A DNA stretch of 64,000 nt from Streptococcus marmotae. GTDB lineage: Bacteria > Bacillota > Bacilli > Lactobacillales > Streptococcaceae. Position numbers and translations under genes: made by a program. The notes beneath the pieces were generated by a model. The model saw only the letters and a list, made by a program, of their open reading frames with translations. It had not been told where the DNA came from and searched no databases. Positions 8,444 through 17,581 of this stretch are shown here, one piece after another. Numbering within the stretch: position 1 is the stretch's first letter; each line of letters opens with the position of its first letter. The DNA lies in NCBI RefSeq assembly GCF_001623565.1, contig NZ_CP015196.1, positions 2,245,283 through 2,309,282 of the forward strand, given 5' to 3'.

Positions 8444-8551
8444 TCATTTTCGTTCTTTTCGTTTTTTCATAACGTAAACAACACCAATAATGGCTGCTCC
8501 TAGAATCAATGCAGGAGCATAAAACTCAAGTGTTCCAATAATTCCTTCCAT
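8444..8551 (-). CDS. 35-residue cationic membrane peptide (copy 1), immunity-like
   Basis: Encodes MEGIIGTLEFYAP, a hydrophobic stretch ALILGAAIIGVVYVM, and a basic tail KKRKERK. The start at 8551 is preceded by GAGGG. It begins 19 bases after the stop of the lantibiotic-like precursor gene with no terminator between, so the two are probably one transcript. That position, directly after a lanA-like gene, is where PepI/EciI/ElxI-type immunity peptides sit in the Pep5 group of lantibiotics; the charge and hydrophobicity pattern agrees. The function is inferred only. Confidence 0.6.
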   Translation of the reverse strand: MEGIIGTLEFYAPALILGAAIIGVVYVMKKRKERK

Positions 8552-8570
8552 CTTACCCTCTAAATCTTGT

Positions 8571-8732
8571 TCATTCTATCCACAGCGGACATCTGCATAA
8601 GACAGCCCTCCCACAACGATCTTGATTAGTCATTCGAATCGCAGTTCTGAGGCTAGATGCAGAATTACCTGATAATTCTTGATTGTCAATTTCATAATGC
8701 AAGCTATCAATTTCAACATAATTTTCTTTCAT
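8571..8732 (-). CDS. Epilancin-like lantibiotic precursor peptide (candidate, orphan)
   Basis: A 53-residue peptide, start fixed by AGGAG seven bases before the ATG at 8732. An acidic leader of about 23 residues (KENYVEIDSLHYEIDNQEL) is followed by SGN and a core SASSLRTAIRMT-NQDRCGRAVLCRC-PLWIE. The core start parallels epilancin K7 and 15X (SASxxKTxIKxS, then a C and a final CxC), including the alternating Thr/Ile/Arg spacing. It differs in having few Ser/Thr between the cysteines, so at most one or two of the usual rings could form. No LanB, LanC, protease or transporter gene of the modification type is nearby. It may be a remnant, a peptide modified in trans, or not a lantibiotic at all. 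Confidence 0.45.
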   Translation of the reverse strand: MKENYVEIDSLHYEIDNQELSGNSASSLRTAIRMTNQDRCGRAVLCRCPLWIE

Positions 8733-8746
8733 TTTTTTACTCCTAT

Positions 8747-8775
8747 AATTTATCATTTCACTCAATCTCTGTCAA
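8747..8775 (-). promoter_or_regulatory. Promoter of the precursor peptide gene
   Basis: TTGACA at 8770-8775 and TAAATT at 8747-8752 with a 17-base spacer on the minus strand. It would give a very short 5' leader of about 10 bases before the AGGAG. Confidence 0.5.
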
Positions 8776-8852
8776 TTACAACAAGGAAAATTTATATATA
8801 TCTATCCTTCGAACGTGATAACGTCCCATCTACTACTATTCATTTAACAAAC

Positions 8853-9007
8853 TTACCAAAGTCATCAAGCGTAATGCCTTTGGATTTCGGAACTTTGAAA
8901 ACTTCAAAAAGCGGATTTTGATTGCCTTAAACATAAAGAAAGAGAAGACCAAGCTGGTCCTCTCTAGATGGTAGCTGACATCTACCCACTACAGTTGACA
9001 AAGAGCC
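8853..9007 (+). mobile_element. ISL3-family element, right-end remnant (copy 4)
   Basis: About 155 bases closely matching the 3' end of the ISL3 elements at 26274-27674, 39181-40595 and 51981-53446. It includes the end of the transposase reading frame and the terminal repeat ...GTTGACAAAGAGCC. The rest of the element is gone. It sits between smc and the peptide locus, where the usual downstream genes of the smc operon would be expected, so it may mark a rearrangement breakpoint. Confidence 0.8.
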
Positions 9008-9067
9008 GTATTCTATTGTATCAAGTTCCTTATTCTGACTTCTGTTGCGACTAATTTTATAGTCATA

Positions 9068-12000
9068 CTACATACTTTCTAAATCTTTCAATTTAACTGA
9101 CACAATCTTTGATACGCCAGATTCTTGCATGGTCACTCCATACATAGCATCTGCTGCTGCCATTGTCCCTTTCCGGTGTGTCACCACGATAAACTGACTC
9201 GATTGATCAAAGCGGTTGAGGTAATCACCAAAACGTTTCACATTGGCTTCATCAAGCGCTGCCTCCACTTCATCCAAAATGACAAATGGAATGGTTTTGA
9301 CTCGAATAATCGAAAATAACAAGGCTAGGGCTGATAAGGCTTTTTCCCCACCAGACATCAAGTTTAGGGATTGAATTTTCTTTCCTGGCGGTTGAACAGA
9401 AATCTCCACACCTGCTGTCAAAATATCTGAACTGGTCAGAATGAGGTCTGCTGATCCACCACCAAACATTTGCTGAAAGGTTCGCTTGAAACTATCACGA
9501 ATGGCTTCAAAGGTCTGCTTAAAGCGTGCTGTCACCTCTGTATCCATTTCATGAATGGTGTCCAATAAGAGATCACGAGCTGAAAGAATGTCCTCTCGCT
9601 GTTCTTTTAAGAAATGCAAGCGTTGCCCCACTTCTTCGTACTGTTCAATAGCTTCGATATTCACAGGCCCTAGGCTACGAATCGCTCGCTCCAATTCTTT
9701 TAAGGTCTGCTCAGCCTGAGTCAAGTTTTCCACTGAATCTGCTTTTTGGATCGCTTCATCAAAACTCATTTTATAATGCTCTGTCAGATTGACCAACAAG
9801 AGTTTTAAGCGGCTAGCTTCTTGCTCATGGTCTGCCTCCAATTTAGCTTGCTTGCGAATAAATTCGTCATTTTTCAAACGCATCTGCTCCAAACGTATAG
9901 CGATATCGTCAAACTGACCTTCGATATCCTCTAATTCGAGCTTCATCCGAACAAGCAGCTGATTGGTCTCATCTTGTTTTGCTTTTGCAGCAGATAATTG
10001 CTCTGTTAATACCTCTAAGCTGGTATCGTCCTGTGCCTCAATTTTTTGGTCAATAACCGCCTGTAATATCTCTATTTCATGCGCAAAATTAGCCTGTTCT
10101 TCCTGCAAGCGAGTTTGCTCTGACTGAACAAAGCCTACCTCACTAGCCAACTGACTTTGAGTGACTTTGAGGCTAGACAGGCTATCCTGTAAAGTCTGTA
10201 TTTGCTCTTGGATAGCATAGCGATTGGTCTTCATCTCCTCAATCTGCCCTGACAATGTCGTTTTCTTTTCGGCAAACTCGGACAATTGTACTTGATACTG
10301 AGCCAACAAGTCCTCTAAATCAGACAATACAGTCTGACTAGTCTGCCCTGATTGGAGCTCATAGAGGGCATCCAATTCCGCTACCTTCTCTGCTAGCTGT
10401 TCATAGGAAAGGCGAACTCGCTGCTCCACCAATCGTGCTTCCTCACCAGCTTCCTTGATTTCTTCTAAGGAAAGGCGAATCGCTTCCGCTGCTTCTTTTT
10501 TAGCCGCAACTTGCTTTTCTTGCTCTACTAGGGTTTGATGTAAGAGTCTGATTTCTTCTGCCAAGGCATCCAACTCTGGTTTGACAAAAGTTGTATTATT
10601 GGTACGGTTACTTCCCCCTGCAAAAGCTCCACCAGGGCGAATTTCGGTGCCGTCTAAGGTTACCAGACGAACTTGGAATTTGGTTGCCCTCGCGGCCTGA
10701 TTGGCATGCTCGACTGTATCAAAAACCGCAATCGTGCCTAGTAAATTTTGAAAAATAACCCTTAAGCCTTCAGCATAGGATACTAAATCACTAGCTAAAC
10801 CTAAAAATCCTTTAGAAGATTGTAATTGACTAACGAGATGACTTGCTAACTGACGTGGTTTAATGGTCGTCAGTGGTAAAAAGGTTGCGCGTCCTTGACG
10901 GCCTTGTTTTAAGAAGGCAATTGCTGCTTTGGCAGTTGCTTCGTCTTCGACAATAATATGCTGGCTAGCACCACCAAGAGCAATGTCAAGTGCTGTCTGA
11001 TACTGCATCTCAAAGGTGACATTGGCACTAACTGCTCCAATAATGCCACCGATTCTATCGGCTTGTTGCAAGACAGCTTTGACACCCGCATAGAAATTCG
11101 AGTGATTTTGCAAAATCGCTTCTAAACTAGCTTGTCGCGCCTTCTTTATTTTTACTTGATCTAACACATCAAACAACTGCGATTGACCTGCTTGATACTC
11201 CTGATCTAAGGCAACTAATTCTGTTTGTTTCTGCTGATAATCTGCTAACAGTTCTTTTAGCCGTATCTCAGCTTCTCGTAGCTGAATCTCCAATTGGGAT
11301 AAGTCAGACTGGTGTGTTTCCTTTTCCGTCAACAGGCGAGTCATTTCTTCCGATTGACTTTTAGAAAGTCGTTGTTGGTTGGCAAGGTCTTGCTCTACTT
11401 TCGCTAGTGCATTCGATAATTCTGCTTCATCTTGTAGCAAGCCAACATAGCGCTCTCTAAGACGATCCAATACTTGGTCTGGATCTTCAGAAAAGTTGGA
11501 TAAGTCCTGCTCTTTTTCGGCAATTATCTGTTTAATCTGGGTCAATTCTTCCTTCAATTGCACTAAACGACTTGCCTTTTCCGCCAGTTTTTCATTTGTT
11601 TTAATAGCTTTTTCTTCTACATCCTGTAATCTAGCTTGTGCTTCTTGGCGACTGGTTTCATTCTGGCTCGACTCCAGTTGGTGAACCGTAATCTTTTGCT
11701 CTAAATCGCTGATTAACTTGGTAACATCAAGCAATACGGCTTGTTCACGTTCTAGCTGCGCAGTTAACTGCTGTCTTTGCTGCTTCAAGCCTTGATTTTC
11801 TATCTCAAGGCTATCTCTTTGTGCATAATAATGGGTCAAATCAGCCTTGACTTGAGTCAAATCAGCCTCTTTCTGGTCAAGTAAAGACCTCCCTTTTGCA
11901 ATTTGAGCCACCAAAACATTCAGATACAGCTTCTTACGCTCTTCATCCAACCCCAAGAATTTCTTTGCAACCTGAGCCTGTTTTTCTAAGGGCTTCACTT

Positions 12001-12601
12001 GCGTGTCTAATTCATAGATAATATCTTCCAAACGGTCTAAATTATCCTGAGCCTGTGACAGTTTGGTCTCTGTTTCTTTTTTGCGTGTCTTGTATTTGAG
12101 AACACCAGCCGCTTCTTCAAAGATAGCTCTACGCTCTTCTGGTTTGGAATTGAAAATAGCCTCTACACGACCTTGAGAAATAATGGAAAACGAATCTCGT
12201 CCAAGACCCGTATCCATAAACAAATCATGAATATCTCGTAAACGAACCTTCTGACCGTCAATCAAATACTCACTATCGCCTGAACGGTAAATGTGGCGTT
12301 CTACCTTGATTTCTTTTTCCCGACCTGCGATAAAACCGCTACTATTATCCAAGGTGACAATGACAGAAGCATAATTGAGAGCTTTTCGACTTTCTGTTCC
12401 AGCAAAAATCACGTCTGGCATTTTGCCTCCACGGAGACTTTTGGCTGATGATTCACCCAAGGCCCAACGAAGACTTTCTGTAATATTGGATTTACCTGAC
12501 CCATTTGGACCAACGACTGCTGTTACTCCTCGGTCAAAGACAACCTTTGTTTTATCTGCAAAGGACTTGAAGCCTTGCATTTCAATTGACTTAAGATACA
12601 T
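9068..12601 (-). CDS. smc: Chromosome segregation ATPase SMC
   Basis: A 1177-residue protein, full length for bacterial SMC. N-terminal Walker A GPNGSGKSNI near residue 32, long coiled coils at about 170-500 and 670-1000, a hinge with the typical glycines (GGIIGAVSANV to RPGGAFAGGS, about 510-660), and the C-terminal signature LNLMSGGEKALSAL plus Walker B FVILDEVEAALDEA. It works with ScpA/ScpB to condense and segregate the origin region. It starts three bases after the rnc stop, so both share the rnc promoter. In other streptococci HAD-hydrolase genes and ftsY follow; here an ISL3 remnant and an unrelated peptide locus follow instead. Confidence 0.97.
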   Translation of the reverse strand: MYLKSIEMQGFKSFADKTKVVFDRGVTAVVGPNGSGKSNITESLRWALGESSAKSLRGGKMPDVIFAGTESRKALNYASVIVTLDNSSGFIAGREKEIKVERHIYRSGDSEYLIDGQKVRLRDIHDLFMDTGLGRDSFSIISQGRVEAIFNSKPEERRAIFEEAAGVLKYKTRKKETETKLSQAQDNLDRLEDIIYELDTQVKPLEKQAQVAKKFLGLDEERKKLYLNVLVAQIAKGRSLLDQKEADLTQVKADLTHYYAQRDSLEIENQGLKQQRQQLTAQLEREQAVLLDVTKLISDLEQKITVHQLESSQNETSRQEAQARLQDVEEKAIKTNEKLAEKASRLVQLKEELTQIKQIIAEKEQDLSNFSEDPDQVLDRLRERYVGLLQDEAELSNALAKVEQDLANQQRLSKSQSEEMTRLLTEKETHQSDLSQLEIQLREAEIRLKELLADYQQKQTELVALDQEYQAGQSQLFDVLDQVKIKKARQASLEAILQNHSNFYAGVKAVLQQADRIGGIIGAVSANVTFEMQYQTALDIALGGASQHIIVEDEATAKAAIAFLKQGRQGRATFLPLTTIKPRQLASHLVSQLQSSKGFLGLASDLVSYAEGLRVIFQNLLGTIAVFDTVEHANQAARATKFQVRLVTLDGTEIRPGGAFAGGSNRTNNTTFVKPELDALAEEIRLLHQTLVEQEKQVAAKKEAAEAIRLSLEEIKEAGEEARLVEQRVRLSYEQLAEKVAELDALYELQSGQTSQTVLSDLEDLLAQYQVQLSEFAEKKTTLSGQIEEMKTNRYAIQEQIQTLQDSLSSLKVTQSQLASEVGFVQSEQTRLQEEQANFAHEIEILQAVIDQKIEAQDDTSLEVLTEQLSAAKAKQDETNQLLVRMKLELEDIEGQFDDIAIRLEQMRLKNDEFIRKQAKLEADHEQEASRLKLLLVNLTEHYKMSFDEAIQKADSVENLTQAEQTLKELERAIRSLGPVNIEAIEQYEEVGQRLHFLKEQREDILSARDLLLDTIHEMDTEVTARFKQTFEAIRDSFKRTFQQMFGGGSADLILTSSDILTAGVEISVQPPGKKIQSLNLMSGGEKALSALALLFSIIRVKTIPFVILDEVEAALDEANVKRFGDYLNRFDQSSQFIVVTHRKGTMAAADAMYGVTMQESGVSKIVSVKLKDLESM

Positions 12602-12603
12602 TC

Positions 12604-13290
12604 TTAGTTCCCTGCCTCTACCGCATTTTTCGCTGCAGCTTGTTCTGCTTGCTTTTTAGAGCGTCCCTGACCTCTGCCCAAGGCTTGATCATTCACCAAC
12701 ACTTCTACTTCAAAGGTTTTATCATGTGCCGGCCCTGATTCAGAAATGACCTGATAGCGAATAGCAATCTCTCCATTCACCTGCAACATTTCTTGTAAGG
12801 CTGTTTTATAATCAGTTACCCGTTCAAAATTTCCAACTTCTAACTGAGGAATCATCACCTGATAGAGAAAGTCCTCCACGGTTTCAATTCCCTTATCTAG
12901 CAAAAGGGCTCCTAAAAAGGCCTCAAATAAATCGCCTAAAATAGTATCTCGATTGCGCCCACCTGATTTTTCTTCCCCTTTTCCCAAACGAAGGAAACGA
13001 TCAAATCCACAAGCACGTGCAAAACCTGCCAAACTCTCCTCTCGAACGAAGGTTGAGCGCATTTTTGACATCTCACCTTCTGGAAATTGAGGATAGGTCT
13101 GATACAAATAACGGGAAATAATCAATTGCAGAACAGCGTCTCCTAAAAATTCCAAACGCTCATTATGTGAAATTTTTAGAAGGCGGTGTTCATTGGCATA
13201 GGATGTGTGGGTAAAAGCTGTTTCCAGCAAGCTTACATCGGAAAAATCAATTCCAAAGTCCACAGCTAATTTTTTCTGTAATTGTTGCAT
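12604..13290 (-). CDS. rnc: Ribonuclease III
   Basis: A 228-residue enzyme starting [22 protein letters not shown] lies seven bases before this ATG, which rules out the longer upstream start. The RNase III signature [14 protein letters not shown] and the second acidic cluster ([15 protein letters not shown]) form the magnesium site. Residues 155-226 are a double-stranded-RNA-binding domain ending [16 protein letters not shown]. It cleaves double-stranded RNA in rRNA maturation and sRNA-mRNA duplexes, and would be expected to process convergent toxin-antitoxin RNAs such as those at 62-64 kb. It is the first gene of the rnc-smc operon. Confidence 0.97.
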   Translation of the reverse strand: MQQLQKKLAVDFGIDFSDVSLLETAFTHTSYANEHRLLKISHNERLEFLGDAVLQLIISRYLYQTYPQFPEGEMSKMRSTFVREESLAGFARACGFDRFLRLGKGEEKSGGRNRDTILGDLFEAFLGALLLDKGIETVEDFLYQVMIPQLEVGNFERVTDYKTALQEMLQVNGEIAIRYQVISESGPAHDKTFEVEVLVNDQALGRGQGRSKKQAEQAAAKNAVEAGN

Positions 13291-13317
13291 AGCGACTCCT
13301 TTTTGTCTGTCCTTTTC

Positions 13318-13323
13318 ATTATA
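13318..13323 (-). promoter_or_regulatory. Extended -10 promoter of rnc-smc
   Basis: TGGTATAAT on the minus strand, about 30 bases before the rnc start. No good -35 is visible, and the end of an IS element lies about 45 bases further upstream. Confidence 0.6.
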
Positions 13324-13368
13324 CCATATTTTGATAAAGAGCATAGAGAAACAAGATAATCTTCACGC

Positions 13369-14629
13369 CAAACGCATGAAACGTTCTTCTCCCTTTTTCC
13401 CCCTCAAACACTTTTTCGATTTAAAGTAGTCGTTTCAAATACTGGTCAAAGGATAGACTAAGGGCATATTTCTTGCGTCGCATGCTCATTTTCTTTCCAA
13501 AATCCAGCCGTTTTAGGACAGCGAGACAGAATTTGTCCATTACATTCAAATTAAATGCTAATTGCTTGTTCAATGTTTTATTTGCATCTTCTCGAAAAAC
13601 AACATCTAACAGCCAATGCAGGCTCTCTATCTGCCAATGACCGCGTACATAGTCGCACAATTCCTTGGCGCTAACCTGACTACTCAAGATAAAGTAGCGG
13701 GTTTCTTCACTCTCTTGACCATTCTTCACTATATGAATATGAGCTCGTCCTATACTCTGAATATGACCCCATTCTGGATGGGATTTCCGGAGCCAACGAG
13801 TATCGTTGATGACCTCATACTGTCTCAACTCAATTTGACCATGCGCTTTCTCAAGCGTCTCATAGCTATCATCTCGCTCAGTATCTACCTCGAAAAAGGG
13901 CCGAATATCTGCTAGAAGGCTCCTCTGATTATCTTTTACTGCCAAACAGTAGTCTGCCTTCTTCTTGATAATCTTATCCGCAATAGCCTTCTGGGTTCCC
14001 ATGGCATCAAGGCTTATCATACAGCCCTTCACTGAAATCATGTCCAATAACTCTGGTATCGCTGTGATTTCATTAGACTTTTCATCTGTCGCTACTTGAC
14101 CATAGGAAATTCCTAAGTCTGTCGCATAAGCTGAGACAATATGCAAGGCTTTCTGCCTTGGGCTGGCATTCCCTCGAATCATCTTTCCGTCAATCGCTAT
14201 CAGGCGTTTCGAAAATCGAGTAAAACTCGTAGCTGATAGTTCTGCTTCTTCAAGGAGAGCAGACTACATCTGTGTTACTTCTACTAGAACTTGGGGATTT
14301 AGGGTCGCAAAGACACATTGGAGAGTATCATGAGACGGAATCCCATTTTCTAACTCCAACACAGTTCGCAAGGAAGACTCGTAGGCATTTCCCAAACTCC
14401 TCAATTTCATCCCAATATTCTGCACCTGATAGGCGTGCAAAGAAAATAAGTAGCACAATATCTGATAAGAGGTGCTTGATTTTCCATGGTTCTCTGTCAT
14501 CACGGACATGTATCAAAAAATCGAGTAGCCCATTCATAACAAAATCCTCCACTATCTCTAGTATAGCAGAGGATTCAATCTTAAATTATGAAACTCTTAT
14601 CTGAAAGCGATATTTTCTTCATGCGTTTG
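13369..14629 (-). mobile_element. ISAs1-family insertion sequence, decayed
   Basis: About 1.26 kb bounded by the inverted repeat CAAACGCATGAA (13369-13380) and TTCATGCGTTTG (14618-14629). It contains one broken transposase gene. The flanks (ATCTTCACGC on the left and TCGTGGGTGA on the right) show no target-site duplication, so the element probably took part in a deletion. Its right end truncates the antigen I/II gene and its left end lies just upstream of the rnc promoter. Confidence 0.7.
13421..14552 (-). pseudogene. ISAs1-family transposase (broken)
   Basis: Three pieces add up to one ISAs1 (H-repeat/IS1548-like) transposase. They are an N-terminal part starting MEDFVMNGLLDFLIHVRDDRE (14552 to about 14340), a middle part ending LVEVTQM, and a C-terminal part with IDGKMIRG, VATDEKSNEITAIPELL and YFILSS. 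The catalytic aspartates (AIDGK, SLDAMGTQ) and the ESLHWLLDVVFREDA motif are present. Between the first two parts the frame shifts near 14400; a TAG stop at 14264-14266 splits the middle from the C-terminal part. It should be inactive. Confidence 0.8.
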
Positions 14630-16797
14630 TCGTGGGTGATAATGAACTATTGGTACTTGTGGTGCTTTTGGGAGCGGCTCTGGTTTTGGTCGTGTAGGTT
14701 CGGTTACCTTAGTGAGTGTTAAGCTAGGCTGTGTCACCTTGTCCAACGTTTTTGGCGTAAAGGTCACATGAGGCTCTGGGGTAAAGGTTTTGGGAACATA
14801 GGTCTCAGGCTGAACTGTTAGCGGCTCTGGAACAGGCTCTAGCTCTGCTTTGACATGGGGTTTGGGACGATAAGGGGTTACTGTTCGTGCAACTGGTAGG
14901 GTATTTAGGGCAAACCAATAGGTCTTTCCTCCCACCTGTGTAGGCATGTCTCCCTGCCCAAAGGTTACCGTGTAGGTATTGCCTGACGTCACCGTTGAGA
15001 CAATCGCTCCCTTATAGGCATACCGACTAGAAGTTGTGTCCCATTCTTCGGGTAGATTCAAGTCACTGGCACGATTAGCTCCCAAAGAACGAGCTAATCC
15101 TTCATTGGTCACTTGAATACTAGACCCATGAATTGGCACAAATTTCCCTGATGAATCCTTCACATACTCAAGACCGATATTATTGTGATTCAGCGATGAA
15201 TGGGTAAAGACACCTGGTTTTTCGTTTGTGAAGGTGACTTGGCTACCATCTTCTAAGAAATATTTGGCTTTGACACGGAACTCCATTTTATCGGTCCGCC
15301 AATTGCCTGTCCCATCATTGCGGTAAGCAATAAAGCCTTCTGTTGGATCATTTGGCACAACCAACTTGACCGCATTTGTGCCAGTTGGGGAGATAGTATT
15401 CGTAATCTCATAGGCAACCTTGGTGATTTTTCTGCCGTCAAAGCTCGCATTCTGTAAATTCTGATAGGTAAAAGATAGGTTTCCCCAGTCTGAAAATGGT
15501 CATATACAAAGAAACCTGTCGAATCAAGAATCTTCGAGTACCCACCAAGCATGGCGTCACCCTTTGCGATAATACGGTCAGGGTTACGAGTCCCTGCACT
15601 ATGTTTGGCTTGGGGCTCGCCATTGTTCAAGTTGAGGGCTTGAACCAAAGCTTCTGAAATATAGCCTTCTTCTCCTTTTGAAATAGCTGCCACGTCACGT
15701 TGATAACGCTCCTTTTCTTTGGCATTATAGGCATCAATAGCTGCATTTTCTTTCTTAGCAGTTTCTTCTTTTTCTTGATTGCGCTTGGTGATTGAGGCAA
15801 TCTCATCGGCACGGTCTGTGACTAGTTTCTCTTTGTCTTTGTTTACCTTGTCAACTGCGGCTTGACCTGCCTTATTTTCATCATCAATAGCCTGTTGACC
15901 TGCTTTATTTCGTTTGTCAATGGCTTCATTTTCAGTTTTCGCCTTCGCTAGTCCTGCTTCATTTTCCTTTTGAATGGCAAGATTCTTTGCGACAATAGCA
16001 TCTGCGACTTGTTTCTTGGTCAGATAGTCCGCAAGATGATTCTTATTGGCCTTATCAATTGTGGCGACAGTGGCTGTATAGTCTTCATATCCTGAAACAG
16101 TTGTCCCATCTCCTGACGAAACCTCCTCGGTATGAACCGTCACATTAGCGTCTGAGAACTGTGCTTTCAATTCTGAAACGGTAGTATCAACAGACTGATT
16201 GAAGCGATCGCCTACTTGCGTAGCTTCTTTATAACCAGCCTCCAATTCAGCATTTCCTTTTTCGATACGGGCTTTATCCTGCTCATAAGTGGCTTTATCT
16301 GATTTGTAGGTTTCTGTGACCTTAGCAATGTTTTCAGCCTGCTTTGCCGCATCTGCCTCTGCCTGATTCAATTGTTGGGCTGTTTCATGAGCCCTTGTGG
16401 TATTTCCCAAATCCATTGGTTGGTCTTGAACAGTTTTGACCCCTTCTGTTTTTGCTTTGTTTACAGCTTCCGTCACCCTATCATGAGGAACCGTAACCGT
16501 GATAGCTCCACTTGACTGACCAGTTGAAGCTAAGCTATCTGACTGCTCAGCAACTGGTGTTGGTTGCGCTTCTGGTAAATTGGTGGCAGGATTTTCTGTC
16601 AACTGAACGGTCTTATCTGGCGAAGGTGTTACCACTTCGTCAGCTTGTGCGACAGAGCCTCCCCAAGCAACCACAGCTGTAACCACTGTCCCAAGAGCAA
16701 CTGAACAGAGCGTACGATACTTCTTGCTTTTACGGAAGACATGCTTTTCTGCTTTTTCCTGATTGACTAAAAAGTGATGATGGATTTGTTTTGTCAT
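14630..16797 (-). pseudogene. Antigen I/II-family surface adhesin, truncated by IS
   Basis: Starts MTKQIHHHFLVNQEKAEKH with a typical antigen I/II signal segment ending near AQADE. Then follow the Ala-rich coiled region (about residues 100-390, many KAENEAID/NKAGQ-like repeats), the V domain (GbpC fold, from about GFFVYDHFQTGET), and the first proline-rich repeats (PKTFTPEPHVTFTPKTLDKV). A one-base deletion near 15483 (ACCTATC where ACCCTATC keeps frame) splits the V domain. The IS right end at 14629 removes the remaining P repeats, the C domains and the LPxTG anchor. In ICESa2603-type elements this adhesin is usual cargo and helps attachment and mating; here it cannot be wall-anchored. Confidence 0.85.
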
Positions 16798-16928
16798 AGA
16801 AAACCTTCTTTTCTTTTGATGTGTAGTAACAACTTGTCACTCTTATCCCATCATAAAAAAGAAGGCTTGATTTTAGTATCACATCAAGTAAGAGAATAAT
16901 AAACTGTATTTTATAATATCTAAAAGAT

Positions 16929-16975
16929 GTTGCTTTTGTACCGTTAAAATGTTAAAATTACGGTACAAAAGCAAC
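16929..16975 (+). promoter_or_regulatory. Autoregulated promoter/operator of abiEi-abiEii
   Basis: A perfect 16-base inverted repeat, GTTGCTTTTGTACCGT at 16929-16944 and ACGGTACAAAAGCAAC at 16960-16975, surrounds a 15-base spacer. TTGCTT at 16930-16935 and TAAAAT at 16953-16958 are 17 bases apart, so the -35 lies in the left arm and the -10 in the spacer. AbiEi proteins are known to repress their own promoter by binding such inverted repeats. Confidence 0.8.
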
Positions 16976-16990
16976 AAAGAGAGGGAAAAC

Positions 16991-17581
16991 ATGTCAAAAA
17001 AAGAACTGTTACTTAACTACTTAGACAATCACAATGGCATAATTACCTATAGAGATTGTAAAAAAATGGGTATTCCAACCATATATCTGACAAGACTAGA
17101 AGATGAAGGAGTTATCTTTAGGGTCGAAAAAGGTATCTATCTGTCCTCTAGCGGAAATTATGATGAATACTATTTCTTTCAGTATCGCTATCCCAGAACT
17201 GTTTTTTCTCATATCTCTGCTCTTTATCTACAAGGACTTACAGATGAAATTCCTCAATATTTTGAAGTAACAGTTCCAAAGGACTACCGTTTTAGAAATA
17301 CTCCGTTAAATCTAAATGTCCATACTGTTTCTAAAGACATTGTCACCCTTGGAGTTACCAGTGTAAAAACCCCTATGGGAAATACCGTTAATGTTTATGA
17401 TTTTGAACGTATTCTATGTGATTTTATCCTCAACCGAGATAACATTGATACTGAGCTCTTTGTCAAAACACTTCAAACTTATAGCAACTTCCCTAAAAAA
17501 AATCTCACAAAACTCTATGAATATGCCCAAAAACTAAATATCTTAGATGAAGTTAAACGAACCTTGGAGGTACTCCTATGA
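16991..17581 (+). CDS. abiEi: AbiEi-type antitoxin/repressor
   Basis: A 196-residue protein starting MSKKELLLNYLDNHNGIITY, with GAGGG before the ATG at 16991. The N-terminal winged helix (about residues 1-60: GIITYRDCKKMGIPTIYLTRLEDEGVIFRVEKGIYL) is the AbiEi antitoxin DNA-binding domain; the rest (HISALYLQGLTDEIP, VTVPKDYRFRNTPLNLNVHTV) is the second domain that goes with it. It represses the operon through the inverted repeat just upstream and counteracts AbiEii as a type IV antitoxin. It overlaps abiEii by four bases. The pair is phage-defence and stabilisation cargo of the ICE and stands opposite to its neighbours. Confidence 0.88.
   Translation: MSKKELLLNYLDNHNGIITYRDCKKMGIPTIYLTRLEDEGVIFRVEKGIYLSSSGNYDEYYFFQYRYPRTVFSHISALYLQGLTDEIPQYFEVTVPKDYRFRNTPLNLNVHTVSKDIVTLGVTSVKTPMGNTVNVYDFERILCDFILNRDNIDTELFVKTLQTYSNFPKKNLTKLYEYAQKLNILDEVKRTLEVLL

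Noticed and set aside
13616..13915. A 99-residue plus-strand ORF within the ISAs1 element
   Set aside because: Antisense shadow of the transposase frame.
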